From positions 2,480,001-2,544,000 of the forward strand of contig NZ_JAVCWF010000001.1 of assembly GCF_031085375.1 (NCBI RefSeq): 64,000 nt of DNA. The letters are read 5' to 3'. The stretch's first letter is position 1; each line of letters starts with the position of its first letter. Origin of the DNA: Lactiplantibacillus brownii. Lineage in GTDB: Bacteria; Bacillota; Bacilli; Lactobacillales; Lactobacillaceae. The notes under the pieces are model-generated. The model was not told the DNA's origin and did not search any database. It worked only from the letters and a program-made list of their open reading frames with translations. Of the stretch, positions 17,313 to 25,345 are shown one piece after another. The translations under genes were made by a program, and so were the position numbers.

Positions 17313-17628
17313 GCCGGGCACCTCGAATCACGTGGTCAGCATGCGCTAACATTTCATTAATAATATCTAAGATATGTGGATCATCTAACCGATAATAGCT
17401 CGCTTTACCGACCTTGTGTGCACTAACTAGCTGGTGCTGACGCAACAAAGCCAATTGGTGTGAAATCACGGATTGTTCCAGTTGTAGCAAGGCGCCCAAC
17501 TCGCTCACATTCAACTCCTGCTGTTCTAAAACATAGAGTAATTGCAATCGTGTCGGATTACTGAGTAGTTTAAAAATACGATCTGATTCTTGTAACTTTT
17601 TGCTTTCAATTAATTTAGGATTCCCCAT
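17302..17628 (-). CDS. ArsR/SmtB metal-sensing repressor, CzrA-type zinc site
   Basis: A 108-residue winged-helix repressor. The recognition helix region is [28 protein letters not shown]. Near the C-terminus Asp83-x-His85, ten residues, His96-x-x-His99 matches the alpha-5 zinc/cobalt site of CzrA and SmtB exactly. The cysteine pair typical of ArsR or CadC in the recognition helix is absent, so it should sense Zn2+ or Co2+ rather than arsenite or cadmium. It probably represses itself and the overlapping CDF exporter through the palindrome at 17645-17670. ATG 17628 has AAAGGA 12 bases upstream; in-frame ATGs at 17640 and 17649 are possible, but the last lies within the operator. Confidence 0.88.
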   Translation of the reverse strand: MGNPKLIESKKLQESDRIFKLLSNPTRLQLLYVLEQQELNVSELGALLQLEQSVISHQLALLRQHQLVSAHKVGKASYYRLDDPHILDIINEMLAHADHVIRGARHGE

Positions 17629-17644
17629 ATCACATGTCATTCCT

Positions 17645-17670
17645 TTCATATGTTGATATTAACATATGAA
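17645..17670. promoter_or_regulatory. Operator of the ArsR-CDF operon
   Basis: Perfect inverted repeat TTCATATGTT - 6 bp - AACATATGAA immediately upstream of the ArsR gene. Its spacing and ATATGAA/TTCATAT arms are typical of SmtB/CzrA family operators. Confidence 0.75.
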
Positions 17671-17687
17671 AATGCCATTATCAACCT

Positions 17688-17721
17688 AAAAAAGCCACCT
17701 AACCAATCTTGGTCCAGTGGC
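17688..17721 (-). terminator. Rho-independent terminator
   Basis: Stem GCCACCTAACCAA / TTGGTCCAGTGGC with T run on the minus strand, four bp beyond the next leftward gene's stop. Confidence 0.75.
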
Positions 17722-17725
17722 AATT

Positions 17726-18256
17726 TTAATATGACGTGGCATACACATCACCCGGAAAATGGGCATTGCCAATTAATTTAGCTAATGACTGACTTGTAAA
17801 ATAATGTTCATAAGTCCATGTTTCCACACTGTTAGTTTGCGTTAGGACTGTAACGGTTTGTTGTTGATACCGTCGTTGCTCAACGTGGTAATTCGCCCCA
17901 GTATATTCCGGCTGATTCCAACCAGTGAGCCGTAAATGATGCTTGCCGACTAATCGTGCAGCACCCCACTGCGGATGCCTGGACCGCTTAAAAAAGCGAC
18001 TGTTAACTGACCGGACATGTAACGTCATAGTATCCGTCAAACGGTGCGGACTATTTCGATCCACAGCCTTGAATGACTTGGCCGTGAACTCCACCGTGTC
18101 AAACTTACCGTTGTTATCATAATGATACCAAGTTCGTTGATACTTTTGGGGGTATTGCGATAACGTTTTGGCAGTTATAACCGTCCTTTTAACCGTCCCT
18201 AAAGGTAATATCGCCAACACTACCACGGTCAAAATAGCCAGCCGTTTGCGTCGCAT
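17726..18256 (-). CDS. Secreted or N-terminally anchored protein, unknown function
   Basis: A 176-residue protein with a basic N-terminus and one hydrophobic segment (MRRKRLAILTVVVLAILPLG), then a polar domain rich in Tyr, Arg and His (YPQKYQRTWYHYDNNGKFDTVEFTAKSF...). I do not recognise the family. The layout of a leader plus a single compact beta-rich domain resembles small extracellular proteins common in lactobacilli. ATG 18256 is supported by GGGAG nine bases upstream; longer starts overlap that site. It has its own terminator and is not clearly in an operon with its neighbours. Confidence 0.7.
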   Translation of the reverse strand: MRRKRLAILTVVVLAILPLGTVKRTVITAKTLSQYPQKYQRTWYHYDNNGKFDTVEFTAKSFKAVDRNSPHRLTDTMTLHVRSVNSRFFKRSRHPQWGAARLVGKHHLRLTGWNQPEYTGANYHVEQRRYQQQTVTVLTQTNSVETWTYEHYFTSQSLAKLIGNAHFPGDVYATSY

Positions 18257-18328
18257 TTTCGTCATCTCCCGTAGATTAGTATAACGTGGTAACGACAAAA
18301 TTCAACGACTCTGACCACTTCTAACGTC

Positions 18329-18430
18329 TTACTTAAATCCTTTTAAAACTGTCCGATAGATGCAGATCATTGCGACCATCAAAGTACTAGCAGTTAAAAT
18401 GGTTTTAAAAAATGCTTTCACTTGTTGCAA
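18329..18430 (-). CDS. Possible 33-residue membrane peptide
   Basis: A short frame with TTG start (18430) behind a strong AAAGAGGTGAT ribosome site encodes LQQVKAFFKTILTASTLMVA and a basic tail (RTVLKGFK), i.e. one membrane-spanning helix with positive ends. Small hydrophobic peptides of this kind can be toxins or membrane-protein regulators, but no family was recognised and no antisense RNA promoter was identified. The good ribosome site is the main support. Confidence 0.35.
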   Translation of the reverse strand: MQQVKAFFKTILTASTLMVAMICIYRTVLKGFK

Positions 18431-18443
18431 GCAGATCACCTCT

Positions 18444-18722
18444 TTACCGTTTTCGATTCATCCAATCATGTTTACTAATTTGTTGATTTAGCCAACGGAA
18501 ACTAATCCCGATCAGAAAAAACACCAGCCAAATCACAATGAGGAATGCGAACAAAAAACCGAGCATTGCCCATCGTGACTCAGTCTCCGCTATGAGCCAT
18601 TCATGGATCAAGCCATGCAAAAGTGGTCGTCCAATGAGCCAGTCAAATGGCATCGTTAATAACGCAAAACCAATGCCATACCATAATAAATGCCACGCAT
18701 CCTGTCCTGATTTTCTGACCAT
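18444..18722 (-). CDS. Small membrane protein, unknown function
   Basis: A 92-residue protein with two hydrophobic segments (about residues 10-28 and 50-75) and a basic C-terminus (QQISKHDWMNRKR). ATG 18722 has GAGGTG six bases upstream. No family was recognised. It lies 13 bp upstream of the possible 33-residue membrane peptide, so the two may be co-transcribed. Confidence 0.6.
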   Translation of the reverse strand: MVRKSGQDAWHLLWYGIGFALLTMPFDWLIGRPLLHGLIHEWLIAETESRWAMLGFLFAFLIVIWLVFFLIGISFRWLNQQISKHDWMNRKR

Positions 18723-18751
18723 TTGCCCCACCTCTTTATGGGTAGTATAAC

Positions 18752-18781
18752 AAAAAAGTAGCCATCCACTGACAGCTACTT
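18752..18781 (-). terminator. Rho-independent terminator
   Basis: AAGTAGC / GCTACTT stem with six T on the minus strand, just beyond the immunity-protein gene. Confidence 0.75.
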
Positions 18782-18788
18782 AAAAATA

Positions 18789-19097
18789 TTAATCAAATTG
18801 TGAAGCATCCCCACAATGCCCATGAAAACCACCATCAATACCACACGTTCGACCAATGCTCATCAACTGACTTAACAATAGATTCTGCGTCTGCGTTAAT
18901 CGAATTTTGTTAGTAAAAACGGTATAAGTAATATAATTTGCGAGTCGATCTACCAAGACCACATCCGTTGTTTGATGGGCATTCAACCGATCATAGACCT
19001 TCTGCAAAGCAACCTTGATTTCGGTACTGCCCGCAACTTCTGACTCACGGAAGTTACGCGTCAATTCTAAGATGATACCCTTTGCTTCATTTTGCAT
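18789..19097 (-). CDS. Orphan bacteriocin immunity protein (enterocin A immunity family)
   Basis: A 102-residue soluble protein predicted to form a helix bundle. The region VVLVDRLANYITYTVFTNKIRLTQTQNLLLSQLMSIGRTCGIDGG and the terminal ASQFD are typical of immunity proteins to class IIa pediocin-like bacteriocins, which protect the cell by binding the bacteriocin-occupied mannose PTS receptor. No bacteriocin precursor with a double-glycine leader is visible nearby, so it may confer cross-protection against other strains. ATG 19097 follows a GGGGGA ribosome site. It lies next to a decayed membrane-protein gene. Confidence 0.78.
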   Translation of the reverse strand: MQNEAKGIILELTRNFRESEVAGSTEIKVALQKVYDRLNAHQTTDVVLVDRLANYITYTVFTNKIRLTQTQNLLLSQLMSIGRTCGIDGGFHGHCGDASQFD

Positions 19098-19185
19098 ATA
19101 ATCCCCCGATTCCCACTACGCTTTAAGTATACCAACCTTAGAATCACATTAAAAATTGTGCACAACATAAAATAGCTCATTCCAC

Positions 19186-19226
19186 AAAAAAACGTGCGCC
19201 CAGTTTGACTGACTGGGGCACGTTTT
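19186..19226 (-). terminator. Rho-independent terminator
   Basis: AAAACGTGC / GCACGTTTT stem with inner GCCCAGT/ACTGGGG pairing, directly after the pseudogene on the minus strand. Confidence 0.75.
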
Positions 19227-19230
19227 AAAA

Positions 19231-19575
19231 TTACACAATTTCCAACTGCAGTTGCTGAGAATCGACCCATTTGGCAGCTCGCACGACCCGATAAAGCACC
19301 ACATAGTCATATTCGTAAAAGCGAGCATTATTGGGGTCCAATCAAGGAATTCAGGCCTAAGCCAGCCAACTTATACGTCGGCGAATAATTGCAAACAATG
19401 GTGGCGATCGGAACGGATATGCCGGACCAAACAAAACTTGGGCAATTCCACCGATTTGGTACAAAGCCTGCCAATGGCAGAAATTAGCTAATGATTGCAG
19501 TAACAAGCCGATTCCCAAACAAATCAGAATCGCCATTCGAAACCCCAGCAGAAACTTTGTAACCCTCCGCCATCG
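19231..19575 (-). pseudogene. Decayed membrane-protein gene
   Basis: The minus strand encodes a convincing hydrophobic N-terminal part from 19536 (MAILICLGIGLLLQSLANF, then HWQALYQIGGIAQVLFGPAYPF) that stops at 19357. A second part in another frame (LDPNNARFYEYDYVVLYRVV to QLQLEIV) runs to a stop at 19231. Translation upstream of 19536 continues in frame as RWRRVTKFLLGFR without a start codon. Together these look like one gene of about 110 residues broken by at least one stop and a frameshift. The terminator behind it is intact. The family was not recognised. Confidence 0.55.
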
Positions 19576-19761
19576 TTGTCATTTTATGTGTTGATGCCGT
19601 AGCATCGGTTGTTTATGTCATATGTAGAACGTTTTTATTAATAATAATTAGATTAAAAACATGTGAGAATGTCTATAATTTAACCATTGATTTGTGAAAC
19701 TGTCAACCGTTTTGCCAACTTTTTTCATAAAATTGTGTTTGCCAATGATTGACGTCACAAA

Positions 19762-19798
19762 AAAAAACGGCAACCCATTACGGCTACCGTTGCAAAAA
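19762..19798 (-). terminator. Rho-independent terminator
   Basis: Hairpin of the CGGTAGCC / GGTTGCCG type followed by eight T on the minus strand, three bp beyond the TetR gene. Confidence 0.7.
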
Positions 19799-19800
19799 AA

Positions 19801-20454
19801 CTATTTTTCAGGCGCTAAGCCTCGCACTAAGAAATGCGCCGCATCACGACTGGCTTGTTCAACATCAAGATTTGCGTCAATCCCCATTAAAATCTGTGGC
19901 ACCACATAACTCGCTAATGTCCCCACAATATATCGCGCAATTCGCATCACCGGCCAATCAACTAATTGACCATTGACCTGAAACTGATGCAATAGGTCAC
20001 CCATGGGGCCAGCAATCAAGCGTTGCAATTTATCCGCAATGCCTTGCGTGATTTCTGGTTTGCGGATGATTTCTTGGACAAAAACCTTCAATTGTTTGCG
20101 ATTGGCGAGTGCGAACACCATCCGATCTTTAATTGCGTAGGTTAAAAAGCCCTCAAAATCTGAAATTTGTGACGTGTTGATTTCGGTTAAGAATTCAGAA
20201 GCGGCCATTGGGACAACTTGCTCAATCATCGGATCAAGCAAGGCTTTCAAAATACCGTCTTTCGTCTTAAACTGTTTGAACACCGTGCCTTCAGATACAC
20301 CCGCTTGCTTTGCAATTTCACTCGTACTTGTGCGGTCAAAGCCTTGCTCAGCAAATAAATTGAGGCTAACGCTTAAGACCGCTTGTTGTTTTTTAGTCAG
20401 TTCTGACTCTTGGAGGGTCTTTTCAAAGAGCTCCTCGACATTATTAACTTGCAT
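19801..20454 (-). CDS. TetR family repressor of the GT8-acyltransferase operon
   Basis: A 217-residue TetR-type regulator. The DNA-binding domain at residues about 20-70 has the usual LNLFAEQGFDRTSTSEIAKQAGVSEGTVFKQFKTKDGIL pattern. The remainder is a helical ligand-binding domain of unknown specificity. It is the third gene of a minus-strand set (GT8 glycosyltransferase, acyltransferase, TetR; gap 53 bp), so it probably controls its own operon. A palindrome at 22353-22370 in front of that operon is a candidate operator. A terminator follows directly. Confidence 0.88.
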   Translation of the reverse strand: MQVNNVEELFEKTLQESELTKKQQAVLSVSLNLFAEQGFDRTSTSEIAKQAGVSEGTVFKQFKTKDGILKALLDPMIEQVVPMAASEFLTEINTSQISDFEGFLTYAIKDRMVFALANRKQLKVFVQEIIRKPEITQGIADKLQRLIAGPMGDLLHQFQVNGQLVDWPVMRIARYIVGTLASYVVPQILMGIDANLDVEQASRDAAHFLVRGLAPEK

Positions 20455-20507
20455 GCTAATCCCTCACAATTATTTAAAAACGCTCATTACAGTATAGAAC
20501 ATCTAAC

Positions 20508-21359
20508 TCACCCACGCCAACCAACAATATCTTGAGATTGCCAAGTTGGCGTATAGGCTTCACCATAAGCTTGTTCATACGCAACCTTTTTCTGTTGCCA
20601 ATCTATCGCCATCATCCGCTGACTATTCTCACGGACACTCAAGCTGTGGTCCGGATAAATTGGACTCAGCACATTACCGGTATAGTGAATTTGATTAAAT
20701 TGATCATTGTCTGGACGACCTAAATCAGTCATGCTCACAAAACAAGAAACGATTGGAACATTGAAGCGGGCAGCATAGTAATATGGCCCACGCTTGGGTG
20801 GCCGTGGTTTACGATAATTAAACCACATTTCTTGTTCTGGGTAGATCAAGATTTGACGTTGTTGCTCAAGTTCTTGCTGCAACAATTTAGGAAATAGTCG
20901 GCCCATATATTCTGGTTCCGTGGCAATAGGAATCGTGTCCGCGTAACGCATCAGAAAGCCCACCGGACCCGTCATCGCCAGATTAGTGGTTTCACTGACA
21001 ATTGCTAAATGTCGGCGACCCGTTCGACGCATTGCCGCGCGAATGACTGAATTTTCCAATGGGTTAAAATGGTTGCTTGTAATGATACTGGCTCCAATCC
21101 CAGCGAGATTTTCCAAGCCATGAAAAGTCGTGGTGCGATTGAGAACCGCTGTCATACTTGTTGCGACTTGATTCGCCACCCAATTAGCCGTCCGATAAGT
21201 TGGACCATCCAGTCGTTGCAAATAAGCTTCGATCAACGCTGATTGTGCCGCGGGACTTAGAACTGGATCATCAACTTCCACCTTCAGATGCCACTGTTCA
21301 TTTTGCACGGCCTGTTTAATATTTGCGACGACCAGCCGTTTGTCGCCCCCAATAATCAT
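20508..21359 (-). CDS. PlsC-like lysophospholipid or glycolipid acyltransferase
   Basis: A 283-residue member of the 1-acylglycerol-phosphate acyltransferase superfamily. Motif I is NHFNPLE (canonical NHxxxxD, with Glu replacing Asp). The YPEQEMW segment stands where EGTR normally lies, and PIVSCF forms the later motif. These proteins move an acyl chain from ACP or acyl-CoA to a lipid hydroxyl at the membrane. The changed motifs and the partnership with a glycosyltransferase, whose stop overlaps this start by four bases (ATGA), suggest acylation of a glycolipid rather than routine phosphatidate synthesis. Likely translationally coupled. Confidence 0.78.
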   Translation of the reverse strand: MIIGGDKRLVVANIKQAVQNEQWHLKVEVDDPVLSPAAQSALIEAYLQRLDGPTYRTANWVANQVATSMTAVLNRTTTFHGLENLAGIGASIITSNHFNPLENSVIRAAMRRTGRRHLAIVSETTNLAMTGPVGFLMRYADTIPIATEPEYMGRLFPKLLQQELEQQRQILIYPEQEMWFNYRKPRPPKRGPYYYAARFNVPIVSCFVSMTDLGRPDNDQFNQIHYTGNVLSPIYPDHSLSVRENSQRMMAIDWQQKKVAYEQAYGEAYTPTWQSQDIVGWRG

Positions 21360-22273
21360 TGATTGATCAAAGGAGCAGACGTTTGTGCCATTTGAACCGT
21401 CCGGGCGATTAACGCTTGGGCACCCTCTCGATCGTGTTCACGTTCGGCAGCCGTATAAGCATTGCGTTGCGCTAACAATTCCGATTCGTAAGGCGTTAAA
21501 TGTGCAAAATGCCAGAAACGCTCGGCATAGGTCACATTCAGATAATGCCAAGGCTTTTCAAATAAACAAAAATGGATAATCTTGGGGTTGTCCACTTTAG
21601 GCGTGGCCATTGAGTTTGCATTCCAAATTTGTGGTAAAAAGACGACCTGTCCCGCACACATTGCATTCAAGTAGTCTTGATCTGGTGCAATCGTTTCAAC
21701 TGCCGTTGCGGCATGTAGCGCTGCAAAGCGTTCACTGAAATGATCCGCTCGCATTTGAGCAAGATTCATGACCAACACGCCAGAATTAATATACTGATTG
21801 ATTGGCAAACCCAGTACCTTTTCCGCATAACCCGCTGCTTCAGGATTATTTCCTGCAAAAACATCTGGGGCAGCGGCAATCAGCTTATGACCGAGATTAA
21901 TCCGTGCCAACTCTGCAATATCACATTCAATAATGGTGTCAGCATCCAGATAGACGGCCTGATCATACTCTGGAAAAAGTTCAGCGATGAATAGTCGGAA
22001 GAAAATGGTTAGCGTCATGGTGTCCCCACGCAATTTACCAGTTTCACCAGCTAATACTTGCTTGAACTGATTCCCCATTGAAACTAAATCAACCGAAACA
22101 TTCTTGCGTGCAAGTTGTTTCAGACTGTGTTGATGTTCGGCAGTCAACCCGTCATTTAACACAATCAGGTGATATTGCTGATCATTCGCCACATGATGAA
22201 CTAACGATGTCATTGCGACCGTCAACGGTGCAACATACTGATCATTAACGGAAAAGATTACTGGAACTGTCAT
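21356..22273 (-). CDS. Glycosyltransferase family 8 protein
   Basis: A 305-residue GT-A fold retaining glycosyltransferase. VIFSVNDQYVAPLTVAMTSLVHHV is the nucleotide-binding start, DADTIIECD near residue 100 is the metal-binding DxD, and INSGVLVMNLAQMR and PDQDYLNAMC follow. Family 8 enzymes transfer glucose or galactose from UDP-sugars, often to lipopolysaccharide or glycolipids. The ATG has a GAGGG ribosome site. It is the first gene of a three-gene operon with an acyltransferase and a TetR regulator, which suggests envelope glycolipid modification. Substrate unknown. Confidence 0.85.
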   Translation of the reverse strand: MTVPVIFSVNDQYVAPLTVAMTSLVHHVANDQQYHLIVLNDGLTAEHQHSLKQLARKNVSVDLVSMGNQFKQVLAGETGKLRGDTMTLTIFFRLFIAELFPEYDQAVYLDADTIIECDIAELARINLGHKLIAAAPDVFAGNNPEAAGYAEKVLGLPINQYINSGVLVMNLAQMRADHFSERFAALHAATAVETIAPDQDYLNAMCAGQVVFLPQIWNANSMATPKVDNPKIIHFCLFEKPWHYLNVTYAERFWHFAHLTPYESELLAQRNAYTAAEREHDREGAQALIARTVQMAQTSAPLINQ

Positions 22274-22352
22274 GATATTACCCTCTAATCAAGTTAATTT
22301 TGGGCATCAGTGCTCATTTTAAAAATTGGTTTACTTTGTAAAACTCGCCCAC

Positions 22353-22370
22353 GCGACACAATCATGTCGC
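22353..22370. promoter_or_regulatory. Candidate TetR operator
   Basis: GCGACA - 6 bp - TGTCGC palindrome about 80 bp upstream of the GT8 start. It is the only clear palindrome in the 196-bp gap and a plausible target of the TetR protein encoded at the end of the operon. Confidence 0.35.
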
Positions 22371-22469
22371 ATGGCACGGCTTGGTTATGCTAGACAAGCC
22401 ACTTTAATTAACGACCTATTTTAATAGATCTGAACGCGCGACATTATTAATCAACTTTTTCAGTGAAAC

Positions 22470-23111
22470 TTACTTCCGAATGGCTCGAACAATCTGATCA
22501 ATTATTTTAGGTAGCGCTTGTGTTTCTGCTAACACGAGCCCAGGCGCATACTTCATTTGAATAATATAACCAACAAGTTGTCCCGCTAGGAGTCGTAAAA
22601 TGTCCGCGGCGTCAATATCTGACCGCACTTCATTGGTTCGGCGGAACAATAAGACAAGTTGTCCTAAAAAGTTATTATCGCTAGTCAAGAATAGTTGCTT
22701 TAACAATTGCCGCATTTCAGGACTAATCATCATCTCAACCGCAATAATTTTGACCGCTTCGGCATTAGCCATAATAAAGTGATACCGATCAGTGACGATG
22801 TATCGAATCATCGTCTCTAAAGTCGTATACTGTGCCAAGCCGGCAAAAAATTGATCACGATACTCTGGAAAAAGGTTCGCCATAACAGGTTTGACGACCG
22901 CCACTAACAAGTCTTGTTTAGTATGATAATACTTAAAAATCGTTGCTTGGCTGATTTGGGCATGTTTGGCGATATCATTAGTCGTTGTACCATCAAAACC
23001 TTGTTCGGAAAACGATGTCATGGCCGCAATCAAAGTTGCTTTTTGACCTTTTGGCATCACTTGACGATCCAGCCAATCATGATAATTTACAAAGATGTCA
23101 GCTGCCACCAA
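22470..23111 (-). CDS. TetR family repressor of the ABC-2 exporter operon
   Basis: A 213-residue TetR regulator. The N-terminal DNA-binding domain contains TSFSEQGFDGTTTNDIAKHAQISQATIFKYYHTKQDLL. Start is TTG 23111 or GTG 23108, both behind GGAGGTGTGA. It lies 28 bp downstream of the ABC permease, as last gene of an ATPase-permease-TetR operon. Three palindromes of the AGTGAGT-N4-ACTCACT type lie in front of that operon (25125-25236) and are the probable targets, giving feedback control of the exporter in response to an unknown drug-like ligand. Confidence 0.88.
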   Translation of the reverse strand: MVAADIFVNYHDWLDRQVMPKGQKATLIAAMTSFSEQGFDGTTTNDIAKHAQISQATIFKYYHTKQDLLVAVVKPVMANLFPEYRDQFFAGLAQYTTLETMIRYIVTDRYHFIMANAEAVKIIAVEMMISPEMRQLLKQLFLTSDNNFLGQLVLLFRRTNEVRSDIDAADILRLLAGQLVGYIIQMKYAPGLVLAETQALPKIIDQIVRAIRK

Positions 23112-23139
23112 TCACACCTCCCGCACCATTGCTAGCCAA

Positions 23140-24360
23140 TTAAACTTTTCGATAACGCTTCAACCCAACAATGTTAAGGAAGGTTAAAACAACTAAGAAA
23201 ATAAGCAAAATACCGATATCAAAACCTAAGTGCCAAATGGAAGTCCCGCGCATGATAATATCGGTGACCGCGTCCCCAGCATACTTAATCGGAATAATGT
23301 ACGAAATATCTTTGACCCAAGCAGCCATGGAATCCAATGGAATAATTCCTGAGAAGAAGACCTGTGGCACGATGACAATAGGAATGAATTGCATCATTTG
23401 GAATTCAGAGTTCGCAAACGTGGACAAGAGAATCCCGAAAGCTAACGCAACTAATGCCAAAATCAAGTTAATGACGATGACACTCGCCATATTGCCGACG
23501 ACCTCAATTCCGAGCATCCAAACTGTGGCTAACACGATTAAAATCGTTTGAATGATAGCCAAGACACCGTAGCTTAGCATATAGCCAAAAACGATTGATG
23601 AGCGTCTAACTGGCGTCGCTAATAAACGATCCAAAGTCCCACTGGTTCGTTCTTTTAACAAGGCCATCCCAGAGATCAGGAAGACGAAGAAGAAGACGAA
23701 GAAACCCATTAAGATTGGTAACATTTTAGCAAAGTAGCCAGTATCTTTGTCGCCGTAAACATAATGGTTCGTAATCTTAGGGTTCTTTTGACTAGTGCTC
23801 TTAGTAGCAGTCGTCGTCGAAGTTGCCTTAGTTGAAGCAGCCTGTTGCGCCGTGGTTGCGCTACTATTAGATTTAGCAGCGGCGGTTGCAGCAGCTTGTT
23901 GTGTTTGGATTGCTTGTAGTTGTGCTTTTAACTTCATAGTGGCTTTGGTACTCTTGGTCAATGCTGACTTCAACTGATTCACGCTGGTAGTCGTCAAAGC
24001 ATTCTTAAAGGCCATTTTTACGGTCGCCGTTTTAGTTGAATCCGTGTTGGCGTACGTTAAGCTATAGTTGTTGCCATTTTTCTTAACGATAGCATCAATT
24101 TTTTCATTCTTTAACGCCTTTTTTGCGGCCTGCTTAGTCCCGTACGTTTTGACAGAAACGTGCTTAATATCTGCCATTTGCTTATTCAATTTGTGACTGA
24201 CAGAAACCGTCCCAATGCTGACATCCGTTGAGGAATTCGTGTTGAAAATAACACTCATCAGTAGCATGATTAAAATTGGGGCAATAAACATCAAGGCTAG
24301 CGTCCGTTTATCCCGGAAAAGTTCCTTGAGTACCCGGTTCATAATTCCAATTGTTCGCAT
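23140..24360 (-). CDS. ABC-2 type exporter permease
   Basis: A 406-residue ABC-2 membrane protein. One N-terminal membrane segment (RTLALMFIAPILIMLLMSVIF) is followed by an extracellular domain that contains a Gln/Ala/Ser/Thr-rich low-complexity stretch (residues about 155-195). Five or six C-terminal segments include the family motif LLKERTSGTLDRLLATPVRRS. It exports drugs, lipids or other hydrophobic compounds together with the adjacent ATPase. Its ATG overlaps the original stop of that ATPase (TAATG), so translation was probably coupled; an early stop in the ATPase may weaken this coupling. Confidence 0.88.
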   Translation of the reverse strand: MRTIGIMNRVLKELFRDKRTLALMFIAPILIMLLMSVIFNTNSSTDVSIGTVSVSHKLNKQMADIKHVSVKTYGTKQAAKKALKNEKIDAIVKKNGNNYSLTYANTDSTKTATVKMAFKNALTTTSVNQLKSALTKSTKATMKLKAQLQAIQTQQAAATAAAKSNSSATTAQQAASTKATSTTTATKSTSQKNPKITNHYVYGDKDTGYFAKMLPILMGFFVFFFVFLISGMALLKERTSGTLDRLLATPVRRSSIVFGYMLSYGVLAIIQTILIVLATVWMLGIEVVGNMASVIVINLILALVALAFGILLSTFANSEFQMMQFIPIVIVPQVFFSGIIPLDSMAAWVKDISYIIPIKYAGDAVTDIIMRGTSIWHLGFDIGILLIFLVVLTFLNIVGLKRYRKV

Positions 24361-25082
24361 TATTCAACACCCTCCGCCTTCAAAAAGACCTCTTCAATCG
24401 TCTTAACTTGGTACGCTTGCTTCAAAGCAACTGGCGTATCAAACGCCATGACTTTACCATCTAGTAGTAGGGCGACCCGGCCACACAATTCCGCTTAGTC
24501 CATCACGTGGGTCGTGATCAAAATGCTACGACCTTCATCACGAATCCGACCAAGTTCAGCCCAGATTTGCCGCCGTAATGCGGGATCAATCCCAACGGTA
24601 GGTTCATCTAAGATCAATAGGTCGGGTTTACCTAACAATGCAATCGCCAGTGACAACCGCCGCATCATCCCACCTGAATAGCCTGAAACCCGCTTGTCCA
24701 AATCCGCGGTTAAATCAACGACCTTGGCCACATAGTTAACTTGTTCATTGAGCGCCGCCTTAGCAATACCTTTCATCAAGCCGTAAAATTTCAAATTTTC
24801 TCGGCCAGACAAAGCATCATATAAAGCATCCGTTTGCGCCATGTAACCAATACGTCCAAGCAATTCACGATTTGGCATCGTCGTCCCGAAGACTTTTGCC
24901 GACCCGCCACTGGTTACTTCCATGCCGAGTGTCACCTTGATGACTGTCGACTTACCAGCCCCAGATGGTCCGATCAGTCCGACAATTTCACCCGGATTAA
25001 CCGTTAAATTAATATCTTTTAAAACGGTCTGATTACCAAATCTTTTGGCTAGATGTTGCAAATCAATAATGGCTTGACCCAT
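24360..25082 (-). pseudogene. ABC exporter ATPase with in-frame premature stop
   Basis: From ATG 25082 (behind TAGGAGG) the frame encodes an ABC ATPase with Walker A GPSGAGKST, signature YSGGMMRRLS, Walker B LLILDEPT and H-loop TTHVMD. A TAA at 24495-24497 then ends translation after 195 residues. The same frame continues without further stops as AELCGRVALLLDGKVMAFDT through KTIEEVFLKAEGVE to the stop at 24360-24362, which overlaps the permease start. Thus one nonsense change (probably Glu codon to TAA) removes 44 C-terminal residues. All catalytic motifs remain, so partial activity or a sequencing error are both possible. Confidence 0.85.
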
Positions 25083-25124
25083 AATGTTGCCTCCTAATAA
25101 ATTCATATCATTTTTAAGCCTGCC

Positions 25125-25236
25125 AGTGAGTAAGTAGTTACTCACTTAGCTTACAAAAGTGAGTATACGCTCACTTTCAATTGCTGTCAATCACATTTCA
25201 CTCATTCTCTCAAAGTAAGTGAGTCTGTACTCACTT
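25125..25236. promoter_or_regulatory. Three tandem TetR operators upstream of the ABC exporter operon
   Basis: Palindromes at 25125-25146 (AGTGAGTAA-N4-TTACTCACT), 25156-25177 (AAAGTGAG-N6-CTCACTTT) and 25217-25236 (AAGTGAGT-N4-ACTCACTT). Centre distances are about 31 and 60 bp, near whole helical turns, so all face the same side of DNA. They lie directly before the ATPase gene of an operon that ends in a TetR gene. Confidence 0.8.
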
Positions 25237-25265
25237 AAAATGCCTGTTTCAGTCGACTTTTGACC

Positions 25266-25303
25266 AAAAAAAAGATAAATTCTTTTTCCAGAATTTATCT
25301 TTT
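25266..25303. terminator. Rho-independent terminator
   Basis: Perfect 14-bp stem AAAAGATAAATTCT / AGAATTTATCTTTT, downstream of arsC on the minus strand. Confidence 0.85.
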
Positions 25304-25345
25304 AACCCTCACTTTGTTTAAACCAATATCGTCCATGGTTGTTGA

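Noticed and set aside
20508..22273. GT8-acyltransferase pair as part of a capsule cluster
   Set aside because: No polymerase, flippase or other capsule genes are nearby; the pair is enclosed by its own regulator and terminator.
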